Shown here piece by piece: positions 34,802 to 42,563 of a stretch of DNA of 64,000 bases; the first letter of the stretch is position 1, and each line of letters begins with the position of its first letter. A model generated the notes under the pieces. The model was not told the DNA's origin and did not search any database. It saw only the letters and a program-made list of their open reading frames with translations. The position numbers were made by a program, and so were the translations under genes. Source of the DNA: Desulfoluna limicola (GTDB taxonomy: Bacteria > Desulfobacterota > Desulfobacteria > Desulfobacterales > Desulfolunaceae); assembly GCF_021654575.1 (NCBI RefSeq), contig NZ_AP024488.1, forward strand, positions 372,001 to 436,000, written 5' to 3'.

Positions 34802-36217
34802 TTACTTCTGCCGTACAAAAATAAAGTCGCCGCCGGCGTGGCCGGCTTTGTGGATGTTGGCGTACTCGGGGGTCTGGTCGGCGTTCCAGCCCACCTGTTC
34901 CCTTACTTCTGTGAAGAGGGTGGTGCCGTCCATGGTGGACGGGTTTGCATTGAGGGCGGAGATAAAGGCCGAGGCGAAGACGGAGTGGTTGTCTTGCCCT
35001 CCGCTGTCCATAACGGGTTCGAGGCCGCCGGATGAGAGGACGACGCGTGCTTTCTTTTTTGAGATGCGGTTCAGGTAGTCGGATGAGGGTTGTTTGATGT
35101 GGATCCCTCGGGAGATTTTACCTGAGTAGCAGCTGTCGGAGACGATCATGACGTGTTTGGCGCGGATGGCCCGGACCGAGGCGGTGACGCTGTTGTTGGA
35201 GATCCAGTTCACCTGGCTGTCGCGCGTGGCGTCCACGGGGAGCCAGTAGCCCATGTCTGCGTCTTCATCGAGCCAGCCGTGGCCGGCGTAGTAGACCAGC
35301 AGGTTGTCGGTTGCGGACATCTTTTTCCGGTATTTGCCCAGGGCCGTGAGGATGTCCGAGCGGGTGGCGTCGAGCATAAGCTTTACTTGAAAGCCGTACT
35401 TGTTTTCCAGGATACCGGCCACCGTCTTTGCATCGCTTCTGGCGGTTTGAAGGGAGGGGAGATCCGGGTAGCTGTCATTGCCGATGACCAGGGCGTGGTA
35501 CGTCCCGAAGTTGGCGGTGGTGGCGGGGCGCTTGGTTTTGGCTGGCTTTGCCGGGATGACTGTGGCCGTAGCAGCTGTTGACGCAGATGCCTTGGAACCG
35601 CCAAGGGCAAGTTTCAGATCGGGGGTGTCATGCAGCAGTTGGGCAACATCCGATGAGGCGGCGATTTTTTCAACGAGGGTTTTGCTCAGCTTCACCCCCA
35701 GGGGGTCCAGGGACGCGCTGAAAAGAAGTGCCCCCTCGGAAATGCCGGTCTCTTTGATGTGGTAGGTCTCGATGGTTCTGTTATCCGGCATCCGGATCAG
35801 GTTGGCGGTGATGCGGCCTGTGGCTGTTGCGGAAGCCCCGTGGTTGTTGACGATGGTGAGCTCTTCGACCTTACCGGTGAGCTTGAGGTAGGGCCCGCTT
35901 GCAGTGGGGGGACGAAAGGATGCCTTTTGAAAGATGTTGGCGTTTTGCAGCCCTTCCCGGGTGTTCTTCTTGAGGTAGTACCCGAACTCCGTGCAGTCGA
36001 TGGTGACATCCATGTTATTGGCCACGTCCACCTTATAGAGGTGGGTGGCGTCAAAATTGCCCACAACAATATAACCCTGGTACGGCTCGGCAAAGGTCAC
36101 AAGGTCGTACATGGCTTTGCTGGTGGTGATGCCGGATTCGCCGGGGGTGTAGGTCCGCAGGGTGGCGCATCCCGACGCCAGAACAAGGAGAAGAAGTGCA
36201 GCGATGGCTTTTTTCAT
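34802..36217 (-). CDS. Caspase-like (peptidase C14) lipoprotein
   Basis: ATG 36217 gives 471 aa with a lipobox (LLLVLASGC), so a lipoprotein. Upstream in-frame codons (beginning MAHLAAGGIV) come from a repeat and are not counted. Residues about 50-215 form an unassigned N-terminal domain. The C-terminal caspase domain starts at YHALVIGNDSYPDLPSLQTA and shows the His of YYAGHGW and Cys of SDSCYSGKI. Bacterial members cleave after basic or other residues, in signalling or defence roles. The partner DUF4384 gene lies downstream. Confidence 0.88.
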   Translation of the reverse strand: MKKAIAALLLLVLASGCATLRTYTPGESGITTSKAMYDLVTFAEPYQGYIVVGNFDATHLYKVDVANNMDVTIDCTEFGYYLKKNTREGLQNANIFQKASFRPPTASGPYLKLTGKVEELTIVNNHGASATATGRITANLIRMPDNRTIETYHIKETGISEGALLFSASLDPLGVKLSKTLVEKIAASSDVAQLLHDTPDLKLALGGSKASASTAATATVIPAKPAKTKRPATTANFGTYHALVIGNDSYPDLPSLQTARSDAKTVAGILENKYGFQVKLMLDATRSDILTALGKYRKKMSATDNLLVYYAGHGWLDEDADMGYWLPVDATRDSQVNWISNNSVTASVRAIRAKHVMIVSDSCYSGKISRGIHIKQPSSDYLNRISKKKARVVLSSGGLEPVMDSGGQDNHSVFASAFISALNANPSTMDGTTLFTEVREQVGWNADQTPEYANIHKAGHAGGDFIFVRQK

Positions 36218-36880
36218 GACGTTAACCTCACGTGGTCTTGGTAAGGAGCAGAGCAAAAAAATACTATAAACGATGCCTCCGGCGGCAAGGTGAGCCACCT
36301 TGAAAGCGGGTTCGCGAATGCTTCCGTCCCTCGTTCCTCGGGTCGATCACATTCGCTGACGGGCTGCGCCCGTGGAGAAGACGTATCCGCTACGTCTGGG
36401 AATCCTCATTTATCGCCGTTGAATGTATCGGAATTTGGGCTTTAGGGCAAGAAGGGCGGGGTATGGTTCGAGGAATTCGCTTCGCACCTAAAATGCAAGA
36501 TCATTCACCTGACTGCCTTTCAATGTTGGAACCACGAAGAGCACTAAGGACACGAAGAAAAACAAGGCTTTGTTTTTAAGGGCGCTGCCAGGGTTTGAGC
36601 CAAGCCGTCTTGTATGGGGCTCTTGTGTGTGAGCCAATTGTTCCTTCAAGAATCCGCTAATATGTGGGTTTAATATATCTATTTGTGAGAGAGGTTAAGA
36701 TTGAAAATTAGCATTGAAAATAGAGTCTTGTAATTTATCTGTGGTGAGAGTAAGAATTTGTTGGGCAAGCAATGGTTTCTCTGGTGTTGGCGGGTGACTG
36801 CCGAAAGAGGGGCGGTGCCTTGGACTTCAAACTGAGGCAGGTGCCTCCGTAATGTCCGAAAAACAGGTGTATATGGGAAT
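36218..36880. other. Spacer with one hairpin repeat (36273-36382)
   Basis: 36273-36382 has GCCTCCGGCGGCAAGGTG, the hairpin CAAGGTGAGCCACCTTG, GCGAATG/CATTCGC arms around CCCTCGTTCCTCGGG, and ACGGGCTGCGCCCGT. A fragment with CCACGAAGAGCACTAAGGAC occurs at 36531-36550. Beyond 36600 base composition turns AT-rich. No gene is supported before 37019. Confidence 0.65.
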
Positions 36881-36883
36881 ACG

Positions 36884-36978
36884 GGACAGATAAGTCCCGT
36901 ACTCCATGAATTGATGAGAATATTGGACAGTTTTGTCTGTATTTACCCCTGAGAGGGTATTATGGGACAAAAATGTCC
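36884..36978. promoter_or_regulatory. Three phased palindromic sites upstream of the accessory cluster
   Basis: GGACA-gata-AGTCC (36884-36897), GGACA-gttt-TGTCT (36925-36938) and GGACA-aaaa-TGTCC (36965-36978). Each is a 14-bp inverted repeat with a 4-bp spacer; centres are 41 and 40 bp apart, close to four helical turns. The first extends to ACGGGAC/GTCCCGT. A TATTAT lies at 36958-36963 between sites 2 and 3, so the sites could act as operators over a promoter. A lone TGTCC half-site sits at 36853. Confidence 0.6.
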
Positions 36979-37018
36979 AATAACAATTGTTAGCTCATAA
37001 AAGGAGGTGTCATAGAAA

Positions 37019-37408
37019 ATGAGTACTTTATCAGATACTGAAATTGAAAGAGCCAAGAACAAGACAAAATACAGCTTAGATAGTGCTCATCATGAGCACA
37101 ATGATTGCATTCGAATTGCATATGAATGGCTTGATGCGCAGGAAAAGATCAAAAATCCAACAACTAAAACATATGCACTCAAGCATATTATTGAAAAGTG
37201 GGCCGGTCGTTATGTGTCAACGTCAGATGTCGAAGTAGCGGCCGTCATGCACCCTGATATTAATGGGACATACCCGCACTTCAACATTAGTGCCCGCTTG
37301 ACAGAGCCTTCTATCAAAAGATTGAAGGCTCTGCCAGAGGCTTTCAAGCATTCATACAGGGATAGATATGATCCCTCAGTTTATAAACTCCATGAACAAG
37401 AGAGCTAA
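37019..37408 (+). CDS. Hypothetical protein, first gene of attC-bounded cluster
   Basis: A 129-aa protein that I do not recognise, preceded by a strong AAAGGAGG site (37001-37008). It is rich in charged residues and His, with no membrane segment or signal. The HHEHNDCIRIAYEWLDAQ segment is helical and could bind metal. AT content is far above that of the flanking chromosome, indicating transfer. The stop codon (37406-37408) is the first part of an attC-like site, as is common for integron cassettes. It may be an independent cassette or part of the adjoining system. Confidence 0.65.
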   Translation: MSTLSDTEIERAKNKTKYSLDSAHHEHNDCIRIAYEWLDAQEKIKNPTTKTYALKHIIEKWAGRYVSTSDVEVAAVMHPDINGTYPHFNISARLTEPSIKRLKALPEAFKHSYRDRYDPSVYKLHEQES

Positions 37409-37487
37409 CTACACGCTTCAAGGGACGCCAAAAAGCTGCGCTCGTTCCTCGCTTCACTTTTTGACGCCCCTGAGCGTAGCGTTATAT
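37404..37487 (+). repeat. attC-like integron recombination site 1
   Basis: From TAAC (37406) to GTTATAT (37481-37487), 82 bp. The ends are complementary (TAAC/GTTA), then ACGCT pairs with AGCGT, GGG with CCC, and CAAAAAG with CTTTTTG around a GCTCGTTCCTCGC loop, with unpaired spacer bases as in attC hairpins. It is nearly identical to the site at 40458-40541. Confidence 0.72.
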
Positions 37488-37526
37488 TCATTTTGAGTTG
37501 AACGAATTAATAGAAGGTACGTAGTT

Positions 37527-38630
37527 ATGAAAATCAATGAAATGTTAAATTTGAATAATATTGATGAACACGAACGCTCTGTAATGGAAGAGAAAAAAAT
37601 TGAGTTTAAAAAAAAGTTTAGCAAGCTATCAAGTGATAGTAGAAAAGATGCAAAAGATGCCATTTGTTTGTATTGCAAGAAAAAGACAACAAATTTTTGT
37701 AACTCACACTCGCTCCCAGCATCATTCTTAAAAAATATTGCCCTTAATGGGAAATGCTATATCAACAATGAAATAGTTGACTTACCGTTAATGGATAGTG
37801 AGAAAGGGGTGAATAATTCAGGGACATTTCACTTGATATGTAAAGAATGCGACAATAAAATTTTTAAAGAATATGAGACTATTGAAAATTATGAAACTAT
37901 ACCAACTGATAAAATGATTGCACAAATTGCTCTAAAAAACTATCTAAAAAGTATAAGTAAACGACGGCTGGAGATGGCCTTGTATAGAAATACAGCCAAA
38001 GGTATGTTACCTCCAAATGCCGATCCTAAAATGCTTGAAGGTTTTGTTGAGCATCTTAACAAAATTAATCAGTTAGAGCTAAACGAATACTATAGAGGGT
38101 TTGATAGAGCCAAAAAAATAATTCAAAAAGATTGGCGAAATGAATATTATTTGTTTTATCATGAAAAACTTGAGTATCGCGTTCCAATAGCTTTCCAATA
38201 TCAAGTAGCGTTAATTGTGGATTTGGAAGGAAATGTTATAAATAAAGTTTATAATAATGACCCTAACTACAAGCTTCAACTTATAAATATTTGTGTCTTC
38301 CCTCTTAAAAATTCAAGCATAATAATGTTGTTTATCGATAAAGATGATAAAAGATATAGGTCTTTTTATAAACAGTTCAAAAAACTTAGCAGAGAAGATA
38401 AATTAGCTGCAATTAACTTTATAATATTTAGATATTCGGAAGAGGTTTTTATCAGTAAAACAGTCCAAAATGATACACTTAATGATCCAAACTTAAAAGA
38501 TATATCCGGTATAACCGGTGCACAATTAAGTAACGTATCAAGTCCTGACGAAAATCTATTAATTGAAAATTCAAAATTCGACAGAATGTATGATATACCT
38601 AACTTTTTGACAATGCAAATGAGTGAATAA
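37527..38630 (+). CDS. Zinc-binding HNH-like protein, candidate defence effector
   Basis: A 367-aa protein with two zinc knuckles: Cys47-x2-Cys50 and Cys105-x2-Cys108 (CKECDNKIF), plus Cys58 and His61 in the CNSHSLPASFL segment. The order CxxC, SHxxP, CxxC, D-N resembles HNH-like nuclease proteins found in abortive-infection loci, though a full HNH triad cannot be assigned with certainty. The rest is helical and Lys-rich with no membrane segment. It lies directly before the OLD-family ATPase gene, which suggests a two-component system. AT-rich, hence probably acquired. Confidence 0.6.
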   Translation: MKINEMLNLNNIDEHERSVMEEKKIEFKKKFSKLSSDSRKDAKDAICLYCKKKTTNFCNSHSLPASFLKNIALNGKCYINNEIVDLPLMDSEKGVNNSGTFHLICKECDNKIFKEYETIENYETIPTDKMIAQIALKNYLKSISKRRLEMALYRNTAKGMLPPNADPKMLEGFVEHLNKINQLELNEYYRGFDRAKKIIQKDWRNEYYLFYHEKLEYRVPIAFQYQVALIVDLEGNVINKVYNNDPNYKLQLINICVFPLKNSSIIMLFIDKDDKRYRSFYKQFKKLSREDKLAAINFIIFRYSEEVFISKTVQNDTLNDPNLKDISGITGAQLSNVSSPDENLLIENSKFDRMYDIPNFLTMQMSE

Positions 38631-38643
38631 GTTTTATTTTATA

Positions 38644-38698
38644 TAACAATAAAATGCAGGGAACGCAAAAAGCTGCGCCCCTGATTTAAGCGCTATGC
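38644..38698 (+). repeat. Shortened attC-like site 2
   Basis: TAAC (38644) to GCTATGC (38692-38698), 55 bp. It shares CGCAAAAAGCTGCGC and the CCCTG and AGCGCTAT blocks with the other two sites but lacks about 25 bp of the distal hairpin arm (the CTCGTTCCTCGCTTCAC-type loop). It looks like a decayed attC. Confidence 0.5.
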
Positions 38699-38731
38699 TT
38701 TAACGGATAAGATCATTATTAATGGAATGAT

Positions 38732-40462
38732 ATGAAGATAACTGAAATATCGATAAAAAAATTTAGATCAATCGACAAAGCCGAAATCAATATTAATAAT
38801 ATAAACGCAATTGTTGGAGAGAATAACTCTGGAAAGTCTTCATTGCTACGAGCTTTAAATGCTTTTTTTAATTTCGAAGATGAAAAAAGTAATTTTTATT
38901 ACGAAATTCACAGATACATACCTCGCTCAATACCCAAAATAGCAATTACTTTTTCTGATTTACCGGACGATCCAGAATTACAACAATATATTAATAATGA
39001 ACAGCTTAATGTTGAAATAACATTCAATCCCAGGAATCAAAAAAGGACTTTTAAGTATAAGTCGAATGGCGGTTATCAAAATTGTGAAAAAAATATAATC
39101 AATATAATAAAAAGACATATTAGTTATATTTTCATACCACCAAATAGAGATGGAAAACAACTCATTGACACAGAGAATAATATTCTACGGCTTTTGTTAG
39201 AGGCATATTTAGATGGCGCAACTCAAAACCGTGATAATTATAGCGCCAAGTTTCAACTAGCCGCGAAATTTTTAGAATCAAATGCGTTATCAAAAATAGC
39301 GATTCAAGCAAAAAAAGAGTATGCCCTCAACAATCAATTTGATTTTGAAATAAAATTAAAGGAGAGCTTGACGTATAAAGACTATCTTAGCAACATGTCG
39401 ATTTCAATAGAGGAACATGGCCTGGTTCACTCATTGATTGAATGCGGCTCAGGTGTTCAAAGTTTAACAATAATTGCTTTATATAGCCTATTAGGAAAGC
39501 TTAAGAATGAAAATATAGTTATTGGCCTTGAAGAGCCGGAAACTAATTTACACCCCCAAGCACAGAGAGAAATAATTTTTGCTTTTAATAAACTGGTTAA
39601 AGAACAAAAAATACTTCAATTTTTCTTTACTACGCATTCATCTGAATTAATTGATCAGGTAGATCATAGTCAAGTTACTTTGTACAGAAAGCATGCTGAT
39701 ACCAAAAGAGGCTTCAAGAGTTCTGTCTCGAAGGTTCCCCATGATTTTTTCGAAAAATATAATTTAAATGAATTTAAATATTATCAGTTTCATAGGTATC
39801 GGAATAGTGAATTCTTCTTTTCTAAATTTATTGTAATTGTAGAAAGCAAAAACGAAATTGAAGTCATAAAAACTCTCTTAAAAAAATCTGATATAAGCTT
39901 AGAATTATCCGGAATATCATTTTTCAATTTGTCAGGTATAGATAATATTAGGTATCCTATCTTTTTATTAGAGGAGCTTAAAATTCCATACCTTTTAATT
40001 GTAGATAAAGATTTTTTTGTGCCGTATATCGGAGATAAATTAGAAGATAGTCGTTCGGATGATGGGTTCCCAAAGTACAGATACGAATACAAAAATGTTG
40101 ATATAATTTCAAAGTTAATTACCAGCTCAATTAAAAGAGATGAATTGCTCAATCTTCTTAGGACAAATTATACAAGAGCTTCTGAGTTACTTGAACAGTA
40201 TAATATAATTAGCATGAGATATTGCTTAGAAATGGATTTGGTAGCCACTTCAAAAGGTAAAGAACAATATTATGACATTTTGAACATCCCTGAAACGAAC
40301 AGGTGTACCAAAACCATTCTTGTTGATAATCATAAAAGCTCTAAAAAGATAAGAAATATTTTGAAAATCACACAAGAAACCGAATTGAGAAATTTACCTT
40401 TTTCATATAGACGTATTAGATCATACTTAATTCAAAAATGTAAAGAACTACAAAATGCATAA
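38732..40462 (+). CDS. OLD-family AAA ATPase with TOPRIM nuclease domain
   Basis: A 576-aa protein, the size of GajA. The SMC/ABC-like ATPase has Walker A GENNSGKSS (29-37), signature CGSGVQSL (about 237-244), Walker B IGLEEPETNLHP (about 264-275) and H-loop FFTTHSSEL. The C-terminal TOPRIM domain has VIVESKNE (near 368) and LIVDKDFF (near 423), giving the Glu and DxD metal ligands. OLD nucleases act in anti-phage systems such as Gabija. No UvrD-type helicase (GajB) is adjacent; the neighbour is an HNH-like protein instead. The stop runs into attC-like site 3. Confidence 0.88.
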   Translation: MKITEISIKKFRSIDKAEININNINAIVGENNSGKSSLLRALNAFFNFEDEKSNFYYEIHRYIPRSIPKIAITFSDLPDDPELQQYINNEQLNVEITFNPRNQKRTFKYKSNGGYQNCEKNIINIIKRHISYIFIPPNRDGKQLIDTENNILRLLLEAYLDGATQNRDNYSAKFQLAAKFLESNALSKIAIQAKKEYALNNQFDFEIKLKESLTYKDYLSNMSISIEEHGLVHSLIECGSGVQSLTIIALYSLLGKLKNENIVIGLEEPETNLHPQAQREIIFAFNKLVKEQKILQFFFTTHSSELIDQVDHSQVTLYRKHADTKRGFKSSVSKVPHDFFEKYNLNEFKYYQFHRYRNSEFFFSKFIVIVESKNEIEVIKTLLKKSDISLELSGISFFNLSGIDNIRYPIFLLEELKIPYLLIVDKDFFVPYIGDKLEDSRSDDGFPKYRYEYKNVDIISKLITSSIKRDELLNLLRTNYTRASELLEQYNIISMRYCLEMDLVATSKGKEQYYDILNIPETNRCTKTILVDNHKSSKKIRNILKITQETELRNLPFSYRRIRSYLIQKCKELQNA

Positions 40463-40541
40463 CTACACGCTGCAAGGGACGCCAAAAAGCTGCGCTCGTT
40501 CCCCGCTTCACTTTTTGACGCCCCTTAGTGTAGCGCTATAC
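40458..40541 (+). repeat. attC-like integron recombination site 3
   Basis: TAAC (40460) to GCTATAC (40535-40541), 82 bp, the same length as and about 90 percent identical by eye to site 1. TAAC overlaps the stop codon of the ATPase gene. The last core carries GCTA instead of GTTA, which breaks the end pairing with TAAC and may reduce activity. Confidence 0.68.
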
Positions 40542-40567
40542 AAGGTTGAATAATAATTGAAAATACA

Positions 40568-40996
40568 ATGAAACAATCCAGAAGTTTGTGTGCAGCAATA
40601 TGTTTATTCATTATCTTACAAATCCTGAAACCATTTATCTTGATTTATATATATAAACAGCTGACAAATTTTCATCCTACTATCGTAATTAATTATGAAA
40701 CTGGGGTATGCACTTGAGTCAAGTACCCCCTACATCTTGCCATGGATAGCTGACTTTTACGAAAAGCATACACTACATATAGAATCTACTTGAGCCAGAT
40801 GCATACCCCAGATTATGAAATTTACCTGATGGTGCTTGAGCATATTTCACAAGGCTCAATGAAATCATCATATACAGTTGCGTTCTTGATATCTGAAATC
40901 ATATTTTTGCTCATGCCAGTTCTATTATACAAGTGGATGGTTAAAAATGAAAAGGGGTCGCGTTTTGACATCGGGCAGAATGACTCTGTGGGTTGA
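40568..40996 (+). pseudogene. Small two-TM protein gene split by a MITE
   Basis: The ATG at 40568 opens a reading frame (MKQSRSLCAAICLFIILQIL) that is interrupted at 40701. Removing the 111-bp element and one 9-bp duplication joins it in frame to EIYLMVLEHISQGSMKSSYT and a second hydrophobic helix (VAFLISEIIFLLMPVLLY), giving about 102 aa with two membrane spans. As it stands, the frame stops at TGA inside the element. The last about 15 codons run into another dispersed repeat, so the original 3' end may also be lost. Family unknown. Confidence 0.7.
40701..40811. mobile_element. 111-bp MITE with 9-bp target duplication
   Basis: Terminal inverted repeats CTGGGGTATGCA (40701) and TGCATACCCCAG (to 40811), extending to about 25 bp with mismatches (CTTGAGTCAAGTA versus the complement of TACTTGAGCCAG). 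It is flanked by direct repeats ATTATGAAA at 40692-40700 and 40812-40820. No coding capacity, so movement would need a transposase in trans. Confidence 0.85.
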
Positions 40997-41036
40997 TAAT
41001 CCCTTTCCCCACCCATCACTGGCTTTTGCCATGGAT
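40955..41036. repeat. GGGGTCGCG dispersed repeat, copy 1
   Basis: GAAAAGGGGTCGCGTTTTGA and GACTCTGTGGGTTGATAATC correspond to the 42354-42436 copy over about 80 bp at roughly 70 percent identity. A shorter relative (GGGACAGGGGCCGCGTCTAT) lies at 47199-47218. Such sequences are often remnants near REP-associated tyrosine transposases; that link is inference. Confidence 0.6.
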
Positions 41037-41209
41037 GCGTTAGGGTCTTCACGGATGGCATAGTCTGAGCCTTGTACTGCCTTAATGCTGGCAGAGGGTG
41101 AGAAGGGTTCCTTTGGTTGCAAGTGATCGCTTTCTTCCGCTTCGTTTCGGGATCCAATGCTTTCGTCTATTTTCTAAAACAACATGACCAAGCAAGAGAG
41201 GTGATAATT

Positions 41210-41611
41210 GTGCGTGCAACCATTTTAGCGGCCCTTACAACGATGGTGATGTTCATGTCCGGGGTGTCGATGGCAGGAGCCCATGATGTCGGTTCGCTTC
41301 ATGGGTATTGGGAGGTTCAGAAAGTTCTGGTGGATGGGAATGAGGATGGGGGCGAAGCCGGAGCGTATTGGATTTTTAGATATGATGGCACGTTTAAGAT
41401 CGTTAAGCGGGGTCGAAAACCTGAGGGCTCGTGGTCTGTGTCTGACGACAGGCTGCTTCTGGAGGTTTCGGGGAGGCGTATGCTTGATGGTGCATGGCGC
41501 ATCGAAGGCGATAGGCTTGTTATTGAAGCAACGCAGGCAAGCAATAAATTGGTGTTTCGATTTATGAAGCGGGATCTTGCCTCAGAACCCAAAGAGCCTC
41601 GGAGTATATAG
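41210..41611 (+). CDS. Secreted lipocalin-like small protein
   Basis: GTG 41210 sits 9 bp after AAGAGAGG and yields a signal peptide (MRATILAALTTMVMFMSGVS, cleavage near MAGA-HD), 133 aa in total. The mature part has alternating strands (GYWEVQKVLVDGNE, YWIFRYDGTFKIV, GSWSVSDDRLLLE, WRIEGDRLVIEA) like lipocalin-like/DUF-type beta barrels that end in a small beta domain. No catalytic residues stand out. A longer N-terminus is possible but would bury the signal peptide. Confidence 0.6.
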   Translation: MRATILAALTTMVMFMSGVSMAGAHDVGSLHGYWEVQKVLVDGNEDGGEAGAYWIFRYDGTFKIVKRGRKPEGSWSVSDDRLLLEVSGRRMLDGAWRIEGDRLVIEATQASNKLVFRFMKRDLASEPKEPRSI

Positions 41612-41815
41612 CCGCCCACACTAATTTTTATCTCTGAAGACAGTTAGGGTTACATGCACGATAGTGAGCAAGTATACCAATATTCTGAAATTATCGAATG
41701 TTTATTTGATGGATTTACGGGCTGATACACGTCCCCAAAATTCAAATTTGAACACTATGAAAGACGCCATGATTATAGGTGTTATCCTTATTATATAAAG
41801 CAGGGATCATACGAT

Positions 41816-42298
41816 ATGACCGAAACCACGTGCGACAGATATGTTTATGGTTTTAGTGTTTTAGATTGGTTGGTTATAGGGGCTGTGAGCGTGTATTGTT
41901 TATTCAAAATATACGCATTTTTGCCATCGACTGTACTTTACGAGGTTTCAACTTTTAAGTTGCCGAATGCCGATTATAGGTTGCTTGTATCATTTGTTTT
42001 ATTGCTTTTTGTTGGGGCTCTGTCTGCTTATAAACTCATTATTCGTTTATTCAGAGGTAAGAATTACGTAACTCTTATGTCTGATGGGGTGGAGATCCTT
42101 ATTCAAGGGGTGAGACAAAAAAGAACCTTCCTTGGCTATGATTTGATAGATCGTGTGGCATTTAAAAACCGGAAAACAATATTTACTGTTTATGCTGCAA
42201 ATAAAAAATATGTTTTTTCATCCCGTGAATTCGAAAATTATTTCATTTTTGAGATTTTCTTCAATTCTATATTAACCAGGTCAGCTGTCGAGGCTTAA
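41816..42298 (+). CDS. Two-TM protein with PH-like C-terminal domain
   Basis: A 160-aa protein with membrane helices at about residues 15-35 and 58-78, then a soluble C-terminal region (VTLMSDGVEILIQGVRQKRT, YDLIDRVAFKNRKTIFTVYA) that resembles a bacterial PH-like domain by strand pattern. AT-rich like the rest of the island. Function unknown. No attC-like site follows, so it is not clearly a cassette gene. Confidence 0.55.
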   Translation: MTETTCDRYVYGFSVLDWLVIGAVSVYCLFKIYAFLPSTVLYEVSTFKLPNADYRLLVSFVLLLFVGALSAYKLIIRLFRGKNYVTLMSDGVEILIQGVRQKRTFLGYDLIDRVAFKNRKTIFTVYAANKKYVFSSREFENYFIFEIFFNSILTRSAVEA

Positions 42299-42353
42299 GG
42301 TGAAAATAAGTTCTTGTTATTGGAGAATAATTTAGATGTGTGTTTGGCCTTCG

Positions 42354-42563
42354 TGGAGAAGGGGTCGCGTCTTGATCTCGGACAAAATTGCTCTGTGCGT
42401 TAAGAATCCCTCCCTCAACCATAACCGCCTTTTGTAAGGGCTCACGAAAATAATAAATGGTCAAGATCCACAAACATGCCGCAGCGCTTTCACCCGAGGA
42501 ACGAGGGTTAAAGCGCTGCGGCAATATGCTTTCAAGGTGGCTCACCTTGCCGCCGGAGGCATC
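42354..42563. repeat. GGGGTCGCG repeat copy 2 and hairpin-family copy
   Basis: 42354-42436 matches the 40955 element. 42476-42563 is a hairpin-family copy with a perfect 13-bp stem, GCCGCAGCGCTTT (42478-42490) with AAAGCGCTGCGGC (42510-42522), around CACCCGAGGAACGAGGG, then CAAGGTGGCTCACCTTG and CCGCCGGAGGC. The in-frame MAHLAAGGIV that it encodes is a false N-terminus for the next gene. Confidence 0.85.

Noticed and set aside
36884-36978. Three evenly spaced repeats considered as a small CRISPR array
   Set aside because: Repeat units are only 14 bp, palindromic and degenerate, there are just three, and no cas gene is present. Operator sites fit better.
36981-36997. TAACAATTGTTAGC considered as an attI or attC core before the first cassette gene
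   Set aside because: It is a simple 12-bp palindrome without the nested L-box arms of attC, and no integrase gene is adjacent. Left as undecided sequence.
38732-40462. Assignment of the ATPase gene to a complete Gabija system
   Set aside because: Gabija needs a UvrD-like GajB helicase next to GajA. None is present in the window, and the neighbour is a zinc/HNH-like protein.
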